This document shows positions 7,427 to 16,148 of a stretch of DNA of 46,410 bases, in pieces. Made by a program: the position numbers and the translations under genes. Every line of letters starts with the position of its first letter. The stretch's first letter is position 1. The notes under the pieces are model-generated. The model worked only from the letters and a program-made list of their open reading frames with translations, did no database searches and had not been told where the DNA came from. This stretch comes from Clostridia bacterium (GTDB lineage Bacteria > Bacillota > Clostridia > Christensenellales > Aristaeellaceae), in assembly GCA_017465155.1 (NCBI GenBank), contig JAFTWV010000078.1, positions 1 to 46,410 on the forward strand. The letters are read 5' to 3'.

Positions 7427-8266
7427 ATGCAAGCATTCAAAGAACTGACGCCCGTGCAGTATGATGACAGCGGCGTCTGCGTCCTGACGGATTTTGTCTT
7501 TCAACCGAAGGAAACCTGCCTGACCGTGCATTGGCACGACAGAATGGAGCTGCTGCTGATCCGCGAGGGCAGCCTCGATTTCTACCTGAACGAGCAGCTG
7601 GTGGGCACAGCCCGTGCCGGGGAGGTGGCCATCGCCGCGCCCCGCCAGCCCCATGCCGCCATTGCAGGCAGCGAAGGCGTGGTTTATGATGCGGTGATGT
7701 TTGAGGCTGACACATTCCTCAACGCCGCGCCTGCTGCGGCGGACTTCCTCCATCCTCTGCTGGAAGGGCGCATGGAACTGCGCCCGGTTTCCAGCTCTCT
7801 GTGGGATGCGTCCGATGCGGTGATCCGCCTGTCGGAGCAGCAGCCCATGCAGGCCATCGGGTATGTCTACCAGTTGCTTGCCGCCATGATGGAGAGCTGT
7901 GTTGTCAGCATTCATCCTTCCGGTGCATCAGATCAGCGATTCCGCGAGGTCGTGGAATATGTAAACGTCCACTACACCGAGCCGCTGACCACAGCCTTGC
8001 TCAGCGAGCGCTTCGGGTACGACGAGGCGTACTTCTGCCGCCGGTTCAAGAAGGCGACAGGCCTGACCGTCCTTCGCTACATTGAGGTGCTCCGGCTGGA
8101 ACTGGCGAAGCGGCTGCTGCTGGAAACGGACACAGAAATAAGCCGCATCGCAGCCCAGTGCGGTTTTGGGGATGTGTGCTATTTTTCGCATCGGTTCCAC
8201 CGGCATGTGGGAATGGCACCTTCGGTATTCCGGCGGGGTGGCGCTGCGCGAGTACCACACGAATGA
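7427..8266 (+). CDS. AraC family transcriptional regulator with cupin sensor domain
   Basis: This 279-residue protein has an N-terminal cupin-type sugar-binding domain (VHWHDRMELLLIREGSLDFYL, GEVAIAAPRQPHA) and a C-terminal double helix-turn-helix of the AraC/XylS type. The DNA-binding signature is seen in LLSERFGYDEAYFCRRFKKA and IAAQCGFGDVCYFSHRFHRH followed by GMAPSVFR. The start at 7427 follows GAGGGTGCGTAT; the open frame extends upstream to 7358 without a ribosome binding site there. Being divergent from the isomerase/oxidoreductase/Eis-like operon, it is the likely activator of that operon in response to a sugar. Confidence 0.9.
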   Translation: MQAFKELTPVQYDDSGVCVLTDFVFQPKETCLTVHWHDRMELLLIREGSLDFYLNEQLVGTARAGEVAIAAPRQPHAAIAGSEGVVYDAVMFEADTFLNAAPAAADFLHPLLEGRMELRPVSSSLWDASDAVIRLSEQQPMQAIGYVYQLLAAMMESCVVSIHPSGASDQRFREVVEYVNVHYTEPLTTALLSERFGYDEAYFCRRFKKATGLTVLRYIEVLRLELAKRLLLETDTEISRIAAQCGFGDVCYFSHRFHRHVGMAPSVFRRGGAARVPHE

Positions 8267-8728
8267 AAAACAGATGACACTGTGATCTCCGCGCTGGTAG
8301 AAAGCTCTATGAGCATTCTAGGGACTGCGGATGGAGTGGGTGAAGAGCGCAGGCGTCATGTTACCTGTAACTGAATCATGATTATTATAATCCTGATTTA
8401 GCTAATTACCGACACGGGAAAGAAGAAGGCTCCCTACCTGTCGCCCTGCATAGCCCTGGGCTGCCATGCGTAGGCAACAAGTAGGGAGCAAAGTGAGTTT
8501 TGAGCTTCCTGTTGCGAGTGGCTCAACAGCCCGCACCCCTTGATTTTACTGACTTTGCGCCGTTTTTGCATGCAAGAACGAATGTTTGCTTATGATTCTC
8601 CAAGCGCTAATCTTTCAACCATTGAAGATTTGGAAAATGCTTGTTCTGAAAACGGAAGGAAGCAAATAGGGAGCAGGTAGGAAACACAATTTGCGAATAT
8701 AAAGCCGGAAACTGATTCCTGCGAAAGG
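8267..8728. other. non-coding stretch with a long inverted repeat
   Basis: No gene is supported here. It contains a stem-loop with arms GCTCCCTAC (8429-8437) and GTAGGGAGC (8481-8489) and a partly paired interior (CCTGCAT / ATGCGTAGG), which may terminate araC transcription although no T-run follows. A loose further copy of TAGGGAGCA lies at about 8670. Confidence 0.4.
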
Positions 8729-9761
8729 TGCTGTGTCCCCAAATGGTAAGACAAGAAAAAGAATGAAGCAATAGGGCTTGTTGTCTGTGAATAGCAGGCG
8801 ACAAGCCCATTAACTTGGCTTTGATACGGCGGAAAGTGTAGTAGTGGAGATAGTCGATTAGTTCAGTCTTGAAGTATTCGATGGAATCGAAAGTCTGCAA
8901 ATAGAGCAATTCAGACTTGAGCAAGCCGCAGGAATTCTCCAGACAGCATTGTCCAGACAGTTGCCTTTCTGACTCATGCTCTGGCGGATGTGGTTGTCAG
9001 CAGCAGCTGCTGGTGGTGCTTGTGCTGGTACTGCCAGTCCTGATTGGAGTACAGGATAGGTTCTGCCCCGGGGGATGGAATGGCGATTGCCTTTTCCACC
9101 ATGGAAGTGACCATCGAGAGAACGGGACGTCAGAGAGTGTATAAGCGACCAGGTTAGAAGAGTGCAAGTCGAGGATCGGTGACAGAAAAACTTCTGGCCG
9201 AAGAGCAAAAACACGGTGACGTTGGTTAGCCACTTCCGGTTAAGGGCAGCAGCATGGAAGTCCTGCTGCAGCAGATTAATATGATAGTAGAAGATTGTTC
9301 GCTTCATACCGGATACCGCTGGCAGGATTGCCAGACCAAACTCTGGCCTTAGTTCCTGGAGTGCTTGCACTTTCTGGCGTAGCGCTCCTCTTCCTGAACC
9401 AAGGTATTCAATATTTTCTGGTATGCATTCACTGCCCGGAGCCGTTGCACTTCTACCAACAGATTCTCTTCTACCTTCTTGGGAATTTTGGTGGGAAACC
9501 TTTACTCCCTTGCCGTTCCACATACAGCCCCTCAGGAACTTCTGTCAGACAGATTCTTTCTGATGGACTCGCTTGCCATCGCACACTCAAATTGTCGCGC
9601 TGTTTCCTTATAACTCAGTTTTTCCTGCATCATGGTTTCCGCTACTTGCTGCTTGAACTCTCCCGAATATCGCATGTTCGGTATTCCTTTTGGCATACTT
9701 TTACCCCCCATCTGTTCTCAAGTACTATACCATACTTGTCTAACAAATGGGGGGCGGTTCA
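8729..9761 (-). mobile_element. decayed IS3-family (IS150-group) insertion sequence
   Basis: The ends are imperfect inverted repeats: TGCTGTGTCCCCAAATG then GTAAGACAAG at the left (8729-8755), and on the minus strand TGAACCGCCCCCCATTT then GTTAGACAAG at the right (9761-9735). Both match the IS150-type terminus (TG...CCCC...GTTAGACA). At about 1030 bp it is shorter than the usual 1.4 kb, with internal loss in orfB. The 3-bp flanks (AGG and CCT) are not a direct duplication. It lies 28 bp past the fucI stop. Confidence 0.75.
8780..9696 (-). pseudogene. IS3-family transposase OrfA/OrfB remnants
   Basis: OrfA begins at 9696 (MPKGIPNMRYSGEFKQQ), with a helix-turn-helix part ending after SESIRKNLSDRSS at a premature stop; the second half of OrfA (VEVQRLRAVN) is in another frame. 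OrfB pieces are scattered over frames: NRKWLTNVT, FLSPILDLHSSNLVAYTLSD (DDE region), IRQSMSQKGNCLDNAV (the IS3 hallmark around the catalytic Glu) and LKSELLYLQTFDSIEYF to the C-terminus. About 100 codons of the middle of OrfB are missing. It cannot make an active transposase. Confidence 0.8.
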
Positions 9762-9789
9762 CCTGGAGGCGGAATTATGGCTTTGCGTT

Positions 9790-11562
9790 TTACAGCTTGC
9801 CGTACAGCGGACCGTAGTGCTTGCAAGCGGTGTAATCTGCGGCCTGCGTATCCTGCGTACCGAAGGCTGCCCAGCTATGGGGGCGGTACACCTTCTCTGC
9901 CGGGACATTGTGCATCGTAACTGGGATACGCAGCATGGAGGCCAGCGTAATCAGATCTGCGCCGACATGGCCGTAGACTGTTACGCCATGGTTCGCGCCC
10001 CAGTTGGCCATGACGGAGTACACGTCTGAAAATGCTCCCTTGCCGGTGGTACGCGGTGCAAACCAGGTGGTCGGCCAGGTGGGGTCAGTGCGCTTGTCAA
10101 GGGTATTGTGAACCGTGTTGGGCATGGTCGCCGTAGTGCCCTCGGCGATTTGCATGCACAGCCCCACACCCTCGACGATGTTCAGGCGCAGCATGGTTAC
10201 GGGCATTTCCGCCTGGGTCTTGAAATGGCTGGAGAATCCGCCGCCGCGGAAGTATTCGTAGTTCGCGCGGCACCAGTCCGTCGCGTCCAGACAGGCCTTG
10301 ATGTTCTCGTCCGTCATCTCCCAGAAGGGTTTCATTTTGCCGTCCGCAGCGCCGGTGCAGTCAAGGGCTGTTGCGCCGGAGTTGATCAGGTGGATGAAGC
10401 CGTCCTTTGCTGCACCGGTGGGCTTCCAGCCGGTGACGCGCTCGACTGCCTCGGGGCTCCAGTAGGTGCGCACGTCGTGGAAGCAGGGCGCGGTGTTTGT
10501 CACCAGCGTGCCAAGCAGCATGGACAGACCGTTGAGCGTGTCGTTCTCGGTGGCGAAGGCGGTGGGCTGACGTGCGCCGTTCCAGTCGAAAGTGGAGGCC
10601 ATGATTGCCTCGGTGAAGTCGCCGTTGGGCAGCCAGTCCGTCCACTGACGCTGTCCCTGGAAGCCGCCGACTACGGCGTTCTTGCCCAGCGCCTCCTCAT
10701 GCCAGCCCAGTTCGTCCAGCTTGGGGTTGCCGAACATCAAGTCACGGACGATGACGGAGAACTTTGCGATGAATTCCCAGTCCTTGCCGGGCTCCACAAC
10801 CTTGCTGCGCTGGATGATTTCCGGCAGATCTTTGCCGGCATTCACGTCGAAGCCCTCTTTACAGTTTGTCTTGATCCATGCAAGCGCCTTCTCGTACTCG
10901 CCCTTGTCGTAGATTTCGAGGGTCATGCGGCGCAGCAGCTCGGTCATGTCCACCCATTCCGCGCGCAGGCCGAAGTACTTCTGCATTACCTGCGTGTCGC
11001 AGAACGCGCCCATGATGCCCATTGACACGCCGCCGATATTCAGGTAGGCCTTGTTCTTCATCCAGCCCACGGCCACCGCGCACTTGGCAAAACGGATGAT
11101 CTTCTCCGCCACATCTGCAGGAACGGAACGATCGCCCATGTCCTGTACGTCACGGCCATAAATAGAGAAGGCGGGCAGACCCTTCTGAGCGTAGGCAGCC
11201 AGCACGGCGGCCAGATACACTGCGCCGGGACGCTCGGTGCCGTTGAAGCCCCAGACGGCCTTGATGGTGTTAGGATTCATGTCGAAGGTTTCCATACCGT
11301 AGCACCAGCAGGGGGTGACGGTCAGGGTTGCCACGACGTTTTGGGTGGAGAAGAACTCTTCGCACTTGGCTGCTTCAGCGCCGCCGCCGATGGTGCAGGG
11401 ACTGACGACAACCTGCACGGGGGTGCCGTCGGGGTAGCGCAGGGTTTCCATGAGCTCCTTCGCCGCTTGGGCAAGGCCTATCGTCTGTTCCTCAAGGCCT
11501 TCGCGGATGCCGCCCCAGCGGCCGTCGATGGTGGGTCGGATACCAATCTTGGGATACAGCAT
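9790..11562 (-). CDS. fucI: L-fucose isomerase
   Basis: At 590 residues it matches the length of bacterial L-fucose isomerase, a Mn2+-dependent hexameric enzyme that converts L-fucose to L-fuculose (and D-arabinose to D-ribulose). The active-site residues known from E. coli (Glu337, Asp361, His528) correspond to Glu339 in FATEND, Asp363 in CFHDVRTYW and a His in WGANHGV. The N-terminal [15 protein letters not shown] and the [10 protein letters not shown] segment are also family features. Its ribosome binding site GGAGGAG is formed by the last Glu codons of the aldolase gene, so the two are translationally linked. The final third is only 28 bp from the decayed IS. Substrate preference between fucose and arabinose cannot be told from sequence. 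Confidence 0.92.
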   Translation of the reverse strand: MLYPKIGIRPTIDGRWGGIREGLEEQTIGLAQAAKELMETLRYPDGTPVQVVVSPCTIGGGAEAAKCEEFFSTQNVVATLTVTPCWCYGMETFDMNPNTIKAVWGFNGTERPGAVYLAAVLAAYAQKGLPAFSIYGRDVQDMGDRSVPADVAEKIIRFAKCAVAVGWMKNKAYLNIGGVSMGIMGAFCDTQVMQKYFGLRAEWVDMTELLRRMTLEIYDKGEYEKALAWIKTNCKEGFDVNAGKDLPEIIQRSKVVEPGKDWEFIAKFSVIVRDLMFGNPKLDELGWHEEALGKNAVVGGFQGQRQWTDWLPNGDFTEAIMASTFDWNGARQPTAFATENDTLNGLSMLLGTLVTNTAPCFHDVRTYWSPEAVERVTGWKPTGAAKDGFIHLINSGATALDCTGAADGKMKPFWEMTDENIKACLDATDWCRANYEYFRGGGFSSHFKTQAEMPVTMLRLNIVEGVGLCMQIAEGTTATMPNTVHNTLDKRTDPTWPTTWFAPRTTGKGAFSDVYSVMANWGANHGVTVYGHVGADLITLASMLRIPVTMHNVPAEKVYRPHSWAAFGTQDTQAADYTACKHYGPLYGKL

Positions 11563-11564
11563 TG

Positions 11565-12254
11565 TTACTCCTCCTCCGAATATTTCTTGTAGCCGGGGTG
11601 CTTTCCGGTCACATGGTAGTAGTTCTCCCGCAGGTCAAGCAGCTTGTCGATCTGGGGGCGCGGAATCTCCTGTGCGCCGCCCAGCAGGTGGGCGGTCAGG
11701 CTAATCTTCGCAAACAGCTCCAGCGTTTCCATGCGGTAGTAGGCAGTGATCAGGTCGCAGCCGACCGTCAGCGCGCCGTGATTTTGAAGCAACAGTACGT
11801 CATGCTCCTTCAGATAGGGCGCGATAGCCTCGGGTACCTCGTAGGTGCTGGGTGTGCCATAGGGCGTTACGGGGATGGAGCCGATCATGATGACCGTTTC
11901 GATCATGCTGTACTGATCCAAGGGCTTGTTGGCCACGGCAAAGCCCGTCGCCGTCGGCGGATGTGCGTGCACGACAGCGCCTACATCATCCCGCTCCTCG
12001 TAACAGCGCATGTGCATCTTCATTTCGCTGGAGGGCTTGTAGCCTTCCGGTCCCTCCACTACGTTCATGTCCCTATCCACGCGGATGAGCTTGTCTGGTG
12101 TAATGAAGGACTTCGAAATGCCGCTGGGGGTGATCCACCACGTCCCATCATCCATCTTGACCGAGACATTGCCGTCGTTCGCGGCGACCCAGCCCAGCTG
12201 CCACATCTTGTGGCATACATCGCAGATTTGTTCCTTGATCATGTTCGTGTCCAT
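11565..12254 (-). CDS. class II aldolase, L-fuculose-1-phosphate aldolase type
   Basis: This 229-residue class II aldolase/adducin-fold protein should cleave a 1-phosphorylated ketose (L-fuculose-1-phosphate or L-rhamnulose-1-phosphate type) to dihydroxyacetone phosphate and lactaldehyde. The zinc ligands fit: His96 and His98 in VVHAHPP and His159 in LQNHGAL, with the catalytic Glu77 in SSEMKMH. The phosphate-binding residues lie in NDGNVS and TPSG. The start follows AAAGGAGGATACCGTA. Its position directly before fucI supports a fucose role (FucA). No kinase that would phosphorylate the ketose is found in the window. Confidence 0.85.
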   Translation of the reverse strand: MDTNMIKEQICDVCHKMWQLGWVAANDGNVSVKMDDGTWWITPSGISKSFITPDKLIRVDRDMNVVEGPEGYKPSSEMKMHMRCYEERDDVGAVVHAHPPTATGFAVANKPLDQYSMIETVIMIGSIPVTPYGTPSTYEVPEAIAPYLKEHDVLLLQNHGALTVGCDLITAYYRMETLELFAKISLTAHLLGGAQEIPRPQIDKLLDLRENYYHVTGKHPGYKKYSEEE

Positions 12255-12269
12255 TACGGTATCCTCCTT

Positions 12270-13022
12270 TTATAGACAGCGTTGGAGCGGCTGCAGGGCG
12301 TTGGCGATTGTCTCAGCGTGTTTGACCATCGTGGTGTGATCAAAGCGAGGTGACGGGCCGGACACGCTGACAGCAGCTGTAACTTCTCCGCTTGCGCCGA
12401 AGACAGGTACAGCCACACATCGTACGCCGAATTCATGCTCCATATTATCCACCGCATAGCCGGTCATCCGGATTTCCTCAAGATCGCTCCTGAGCAGCGC
12501 TGGATCACAAAGGGTGAAGTTCGTGAAGGACTTCAATTCTCCGTTGATGATCTCTTCCGCCTTCTCCTGCGGCATGAAGGCCAGCATAGCTTTGCCCAGC
12601 CCTGTGCAGTACAGGGGAGCACGCTCACCGAGGATATTGCGTGTCTGCTGGTTTGTGGAGGGATATACCGCCTCGATGTACAGTACCTCATTGTTGTGCA
12701 GAATACCGAAATAACAGACTTCATGGGTTGCCTCGGCGATCTTATGCAGATGGGGGAGGAAGATATCCCGCAGTCCAAGATGATGGTTGACGATATAGCT
12801 CAGATGCAGGATCTTCGTTCCCAGATGGTACTTGTTTGTCTGCATGTTCTGCACCACATAGCCGCATTTCTGAAACGTGCTGAGGATGTTGCATATGGTG
12901 CTCTTCTGCATACCCAGCTTTTTTGCGATTTCCGTCACGCCAAGCTCAGGCTGCTGCACAGAAAAGCATTCGAGCACCTTCATGGCGCGGGCGAGGGATT
13001 TTACACTGTACTCCTGGTCCAT
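12270..13022 (-). CDS. IclR family transcriptional regulator
   Basis: This 250-residue protein has an N-terminal winged helix-turn-helix (LGVTEIAKKLGMQKSTICNILSTF, about residues 22-45) and a C-terminal IclR effector domain (YIEAVYPSTNQQTRNILGERAPLYCTGLGKAMLAF ... FGVRCVAVPVFGASGEVTAAVSVSGPSPR). IclR proteins are often repressors that respond to small acids or sugars. It lies between the DapA-like and aldolase genes in the same operon, so it would control its own synthesis. The two GTTC-N9-GAAC palindromes in the divergent promoter region upstream of this operon are its probable operators. The start follows GAAAGGATACGAC. Confidence 0.9.
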   Translation of the reverse strand: MDQEYSVKSLARAMKVLECFSVQQPELGVTEIAKKLGMQKSTICNILSTFQKCGYVVQNMQTNKYHLGTKILHLSYIVNHHLGLRDIFLPHLHKIAEATHEVCYFGILHNNEVLYIEAVYPSTNQQTRNILGERAPLYCTGLGKAMLAFMPQEKAEEIINGELKSFTNFTLCDPALLRSDLEEIRMTGYAVDNMEHEFGVRCVAVPVFGASGEVTAAVSVSGPSPRFDHTTMVKHAETIANALQPLQRCL

Positions 13023-13040
13023 GTCGTATCCTTTCGTGAG

Positions 13041-13961
13041 TTAGCGGCAGAAGGTCTCCAGTACGGCCTTCGCAGCACAGGCCAGCTGACGCACTTCCTC
13101 CTTGCCGGTATCAGTCAGGAGGGTATTGGGCTTTGTCCGGGTGTAAGTATCCGTGAGTACATGCTCCACAGTCTGCAGATGGAACTTGGCGTTAACCGGG
13201 TACACCTGCAGCTCGATGAAGGAAAACACAGTGAGGAAGTCCTGTACAAGCTGAGCGTTTTCAGGCTGTTCCTGCCAGGAGCGCACCAGCCACGCATACA
13301 GCTCGGGGTGGAAATTCATCATCACGCCGGAGAAGCCCGCTGCACCCGCCTTGAGGGAATCCAGCAGGGTTGTTGTATTTGCATTGAATAATTTCAACGG
13401 AGCCCCCTGAATTACCTCCAAGCGCTGCTTAATAATTTCTATATTACAGCAGGTATCCTTCATAAAATGGAAGCGCCCGCTCTCGGCACACCATTTTAGC
13501 TCATCAAGAGAGATAAGTCTTTTGTAGGGATAGGGACACTCATAGAAGCCCAGCGGTACATCCGCAGGCAGAGCATCCATGATGGTGCGTAGATTACGCA
13601 TGAACACTTCCGGCGGATCGTCCTGTTTTGCCAGGCGGTTGGTGATGAGGATCAGCGCCTGTGCTCCGGCTGCATGCATCAGCTTCAGCTCTTCAATCTG
13701 ATCCGCCAGATCGTCAGATACATGCCCGGATGCGATCACGGGGATGCGCGCGTGCTGCACGACGAAGCGCACCAGTTCCACACGTTCTTCAAGGCTCAGA
13801 TAGAAGATTTCACTGGACTGGCATGCAGCAAAAAGACCCGTTGCGCCGCGGTCCTCATACCATTTGATCAAGCGCAGGAGCGAATCATAGTCGATCTTCC
13901 CGTCGTGGGTAAAAGGAGTGATCATCACGGGCCACAGTTCACAAAGGCGCTTCATATTCAT
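13041..13961 (-). CDS. dihydrodipicolinate synthase/N-acetylneuraminate lyase family aldolase
   Basis: This 306-residue protein is a class I (Schiff base) aldolase of the DapA superfamily. The Schiff-base lysine is Lys168 in FHFMKDT and the partner tyrosine is Tyr140 in LGFYECPYPYK. The usual GTTGE motif is replaced by AACQSSE, which argues against true DHDPS or sialate lyase; 2-keto-3-deoxy sugar-acid aldolases and dehydratases commonly vary here. The start at 13961 follows GGAGGATAT, while the open frame upstream to 14123 lacks a ribosome binding site and crosses the promoter. As first gene of the operon it may handle an acidic or alternative product of the imported glycan; the substrate is unknown. 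Confidence 0.85.
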   Translation of the reverse strand: MNMKRLCELWPVMITPFTHDGKIDYDSLLRLIKWYEDRGATGLFAACQSSEIFYLSLEERVELVRFVVQHARIPVIASGHVSDDLADQIEELKLMHAAGAQALILITNRLAKQDDPPEVFMRNLRTIMDALPADVPLGFYECPYPYKRLISLDELKWCAESGRFHFMKDTCCNIEIIKQRLEVIQGAPLKLFNANTTTLLDSLKAGAAGFSGVMMNFHPELYAWLVRSWQEQPENAQLVQDFLTVFSFIELQVYPVNAKFHLQTVEHVLTDTYTRTKPNTLLTDTGKEEVRQLACAAKAVLETFCR

Positions 13962-13984
13962 ATATCCTCCACGAAATACAATAT

Positions 13985-14003
13985 TGTTCTTTAATACTGA
14001 ACA
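13985..14003. promoter_or_regulatory. operator copy 1, GTTC-N9-GAAC palindrome
   Basis: TGTTCTTTAATACTGAACA sits at about +4 to +22 of the minus-strand promoter. It shares TGTTC--TAATA-TGAAC with the copy at 14161. Position just after the start site suggests repression by roadblock or occlusion. The IclR regulator of the same operon is the likely ligand (inference). Confidence 0.6.
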
Positions 14004-14012
14004 TCTATAAAC

Positions 14013-14041
14013 ATAATACTCAGTTCTTCTTTGCTTGTCAA
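14013..14041 (-). promoter_or_regulatory. sigma-A promoter of the DapA-like/iclR/aldolase/fucI operon
   Basis: On the minus strand a consensus -35 TTGACA (14041-14036) and -10 TATTAT (14018-14013) are separated by 17 bp. The predicted start is near 14006, 45 nt before the first gene. Confidence 0.75.
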
Positions 14042-14116
14042 TAGGAAAAAAACGTATTAAACACACGTTTGATGTAAAAAGCGGCATGTTATGAATGAAA
14101 AAATCACACAGACTGC

Positions 14117-14146
14117 TTGACAAATGTGTTTGCTTCGTTCTATAAT
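14117..14146 (+). promoter_or_regulatory. sigma-A promoter of the ABC transporter/glycosidase operon
   Basis: A perfect -35 TTGACA (14117-14122) and perfect -10 TATAAT (14141-14146) are separated by 18 bp. The predicted start is near 14153. Such a strong promoter fits a regulated operon held down by a repressor. Confidence 0.8.
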
Positions 14147-14160
14147 ATTAGTATGAACTT

Positions 14161-14179
14161 TGTTCGGTAATAATGAACG
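14161..14179. promoter_or_regulatory. operator copy 2, GTTC-N9-GAAC palindrome
   Basis: TGTTCGGTAATAATGAACG lies at about +9 to +27 of the plus-strand promoter and matches the copy at 13985-14003 in both half-sites and in the TAATA centre. Confidence 0.6.
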
Positions 14180-14234
14180 CATAGAACGTAAGCAAATATC
14201 CATCGCTATTTCAACTGACTGAGGTGATGATCTC

Positions 14235-15188
14235 GTGTCGAATGAGTCCGTTCAGATTCGCAACCGGCGCCCCCTCGCGCAGCGGTTCATCCGTGCATTG
14301 AACCGTGATAAGTATCTGTACCTTATCATGCTCCTTCCTGCGGTGTATTACATTCTTTTCTGCTACTACCCCATGTACGGCGTGACCCTTGCCTTCAAGC
14401 AGTATAAGCCTAAGCTGGGGATTCTGGGCAGCCCTTGGGCCAGCCAGAACGGCATGAAGTATGTCCTGCAGGTGGTGAACGATCCCTACTTCTGGACGGT
14501 ATTCAAGAATACCATTGTCCTGAATCTGACAAATCTGGTGATTTCTTTCCCTGCCCCCATCATTCTGGCGCTGCTGCTCAACGAGGTCGCATCCAGCAAG
14601 TATAAGCGGATCGTGCAGACCATCACCTATCTGCCCCACTTCCTTTCCACAGTGGTTGTGGTAGGCATGATGACATCCATGTTCAATTCCACGGGCATCG
14701 TCAATGAGTTATTGGGGAAGCTCGGCATCGGCCCGATTGCTTTCCTGAATGACGCACAATACTTCCGACCCATGTATATCGGCTCCAACGTCTGGCAAGG
14801 GATCGGCTGGGATTCCATCATCTTCCTGTCTGCGCTGGCGGGTCTGGATATGGAGCTCTATGAAGCCGCCCGCATCGACGGTGCAGGCCGCTGGAAACAA
14901 ACCATCCATATCACACTTCCGGGCATCCTTCCCACCATCATCATCATGCTGATTCTGGCCATGGGTAGAATTCTGAACGTTTCCTATCAGAAAATTCTGC
15001 TGATGATGACCGGCTCCAACCAGTCCGTTTCGGACGTGATCTCTACCTATGTATATCGCCGCGGCATCACCAAGGCGGATTTCAGCTATGCAACGGCAGT
15101 CAACCTGTTCCAGTCTCTGGTGAGTCTGGTGTTTGTGGCCGCTACAAACTGGATCTCTCGCAAGACCAGCGAGACCTCGCTGTGGTAA
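14235..15188 (+). CDS. ABC transporter permease, LplB-type (carbohydrate uptake CUT1)
   Basis: This 317-residue integral membrane protein has about six hydrophobic helices and the EAA loop EAARIDGAGRWKQTIHITLPGI, which docks to the transporter ATPase. The N-terminal RDKYLYLIMLLPAVYYILFC and PMYGVTLAFKQYKP are typical of LplB/YtcP-partner permeases for oligosaccharides. The start is GTG, preceded by GAGGTGAT at good spacing. It is the first gene of the plus-strand operon. No ATPase gene is present; transporters of this class in Firmicutes share a common MsmX-like ATPase. Confidence 0.92.
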   Translation: MSNESVQIRNRRPLAQRFIRALNRDKYLYLIMLLPAVYYILFCYYPMYGVTLAFKQYKPKLGILGSPWASQNGMKYVLQVVNDPYFWTVFKNTIVLNLTNLVISFPAPIILALLLNEVASSKYKRIVQTITYLPHFLSTVVVVGMMTSMFNSTGIVNELLGKLGIGPIAFLNDAQYFRPMYIGSNVWQGIGWDSIIFLSALAGLDMELYEAARIDGAGRWKQTIHITLPGILPTIIIMLILAMGRILNVSYQKILLMMTGSNQSVSDVISTYVYRRGITKADFSYATAVNLFQSLVSLVFVAATNWISRKTSETSLW

Positions 15189-15203
15189 GGAGGGAGAGAC
15201 GAG

Positions 15204-16088
15204 ATGGCAATTAAAGAGGGCGGCGTGAGCCGCAAAGCATTCAACATATTCAACTATGTGTTTCTGTTCCTGCTCATGGTCGTATGTCTCTACCCGCTGT
15301 ATCTGCAGTTCATCATCTCCATCAGCCACGGCCTTGAGGTCATGAAGGGCGGTATTACCCTCCTGCCCAGAAATGTGACGCTGGCTACCTATCGGGCGAT
15401 CCTGCGCGGAGACCTCTTCATGTATATGAAGAACTCCATCATCTACACGGTGGTGGGTACTGCGGTCAATCTGTTCATGAGCTGTCTGTGTGCCTACCCG
15501 CTGTCGCGCAGGACCTTCTCCGGTCGCAGATTCTTTACGGCTATGGTGTCGGTCACGTTGTTTTTTGGCGGCGGCATGATTCCCATGTACCTGACGGTAA
15601 AACAGTTTGATCTGATGGATACCATGTGGGCGCTGATCCTGCCCGGCGCAATCAGCACCTATAACATGATCATCATTCGCACGGCATTCCAGAGCATCCC
15701 GGATTCATTGGTGGAATCCGCTCAGCTTGACGGTGCCACCGATCTGACCATCCTGTGGAAGATCGTCATTCCGCTGTCGAAGGCGACCCTGGCGACAATG
15801 CTGCTGTTCTATGCCGTTTCCCACTGGAACAGCTACTTCGATGCGATGCTCTACATCAACAAAAAGGAGCTCTACCCCCTGCAGATCATGCTGCGCAACA
15901 TGCTCATCGGCGGCCAGCTGGCGGAGGAAACCGAAATGGTGGGCTCCAGCGCTGCCAGCTTTGCAACCACGGATGCTACGCTGCGCGCGGGAACTATCAT
16001 CGTGTCTACACTGCCGATTCTGATTGTTTACCCCTTTGTGCAGCGCCATTTCGTCAAGGGCGTGATGGTCGGATCGATCAAGGGCTGA
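15204..16088 (+). CDS. ABC transporter permease, LplC/YtcP-type
   Basis: This 294-residue protein is the second permease, with about six membrane helices and the EAA loop ESAQLDGATDLTILWKIVIPLSKATLATM. HWNSYFDAMLYINKKELYPLQIMLR and the C-terminal PILIVYPFVQRHFVKGVMVGSIKG are highly characteristic of LplC/YtcP. It follows the first permease by 15 bp with its own AAGGAGGG ribosome binding site. Together they form the membrane channel for the solute delivered by the binding protein encoded next. Confidence 0.93.
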   Translation: MAIKEGGVSRKAFNIFNYVFLFLLMVVCLYPLYLQFIISISHGLEVMKGGITLLPRNVTLATYRAILRGDLFMYMKNSIIYTVVGTAVNLFMSCLCAYPLSRRTFSGRRFFTAMVSVTLFFGGGMIPMYLTVKQFDLMDTMWALILPGAISTYNMIIIRTAFQSIPDSLVESAQLDGATDLTILWKIVIPLSKATLATMLLFYAVSHWNSYFDAMLYINKKELYPLQIMLRNMLIGGQLAEETEMVGSSAASFATTDATLRAGTIIVSTLPILIVYPFVQRHFVKGVMVGSIKG

Positions 16089-16148
16089 TCCCCAATTTCG
16101 TACCCTATGGGCTTGCCCGTAGAAATATGTTTCAAGGAGGAACCATTC

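Noticed and set aside
8729-9761. Active transposase
   Set aside because: OrfA has a stop, OrfB is split over several frames and lacks about 100 codons of its middle, so no functional protein can be made from it.
9295-10029. Plus-strand open frame of 244 codons across the IS end and fucI
   Set aside because: It spans the junction of the decayed IS and the antisense of fucI, so it is composite and non-coding.
13962-14123. N-terminal extension of the DapA-like protein
   Set aside because: The extra 54 codons cross a consensus promoter and operator and lack a ribosome binding site, while ATG at 13961 has GGAGGATAT directly upstream.
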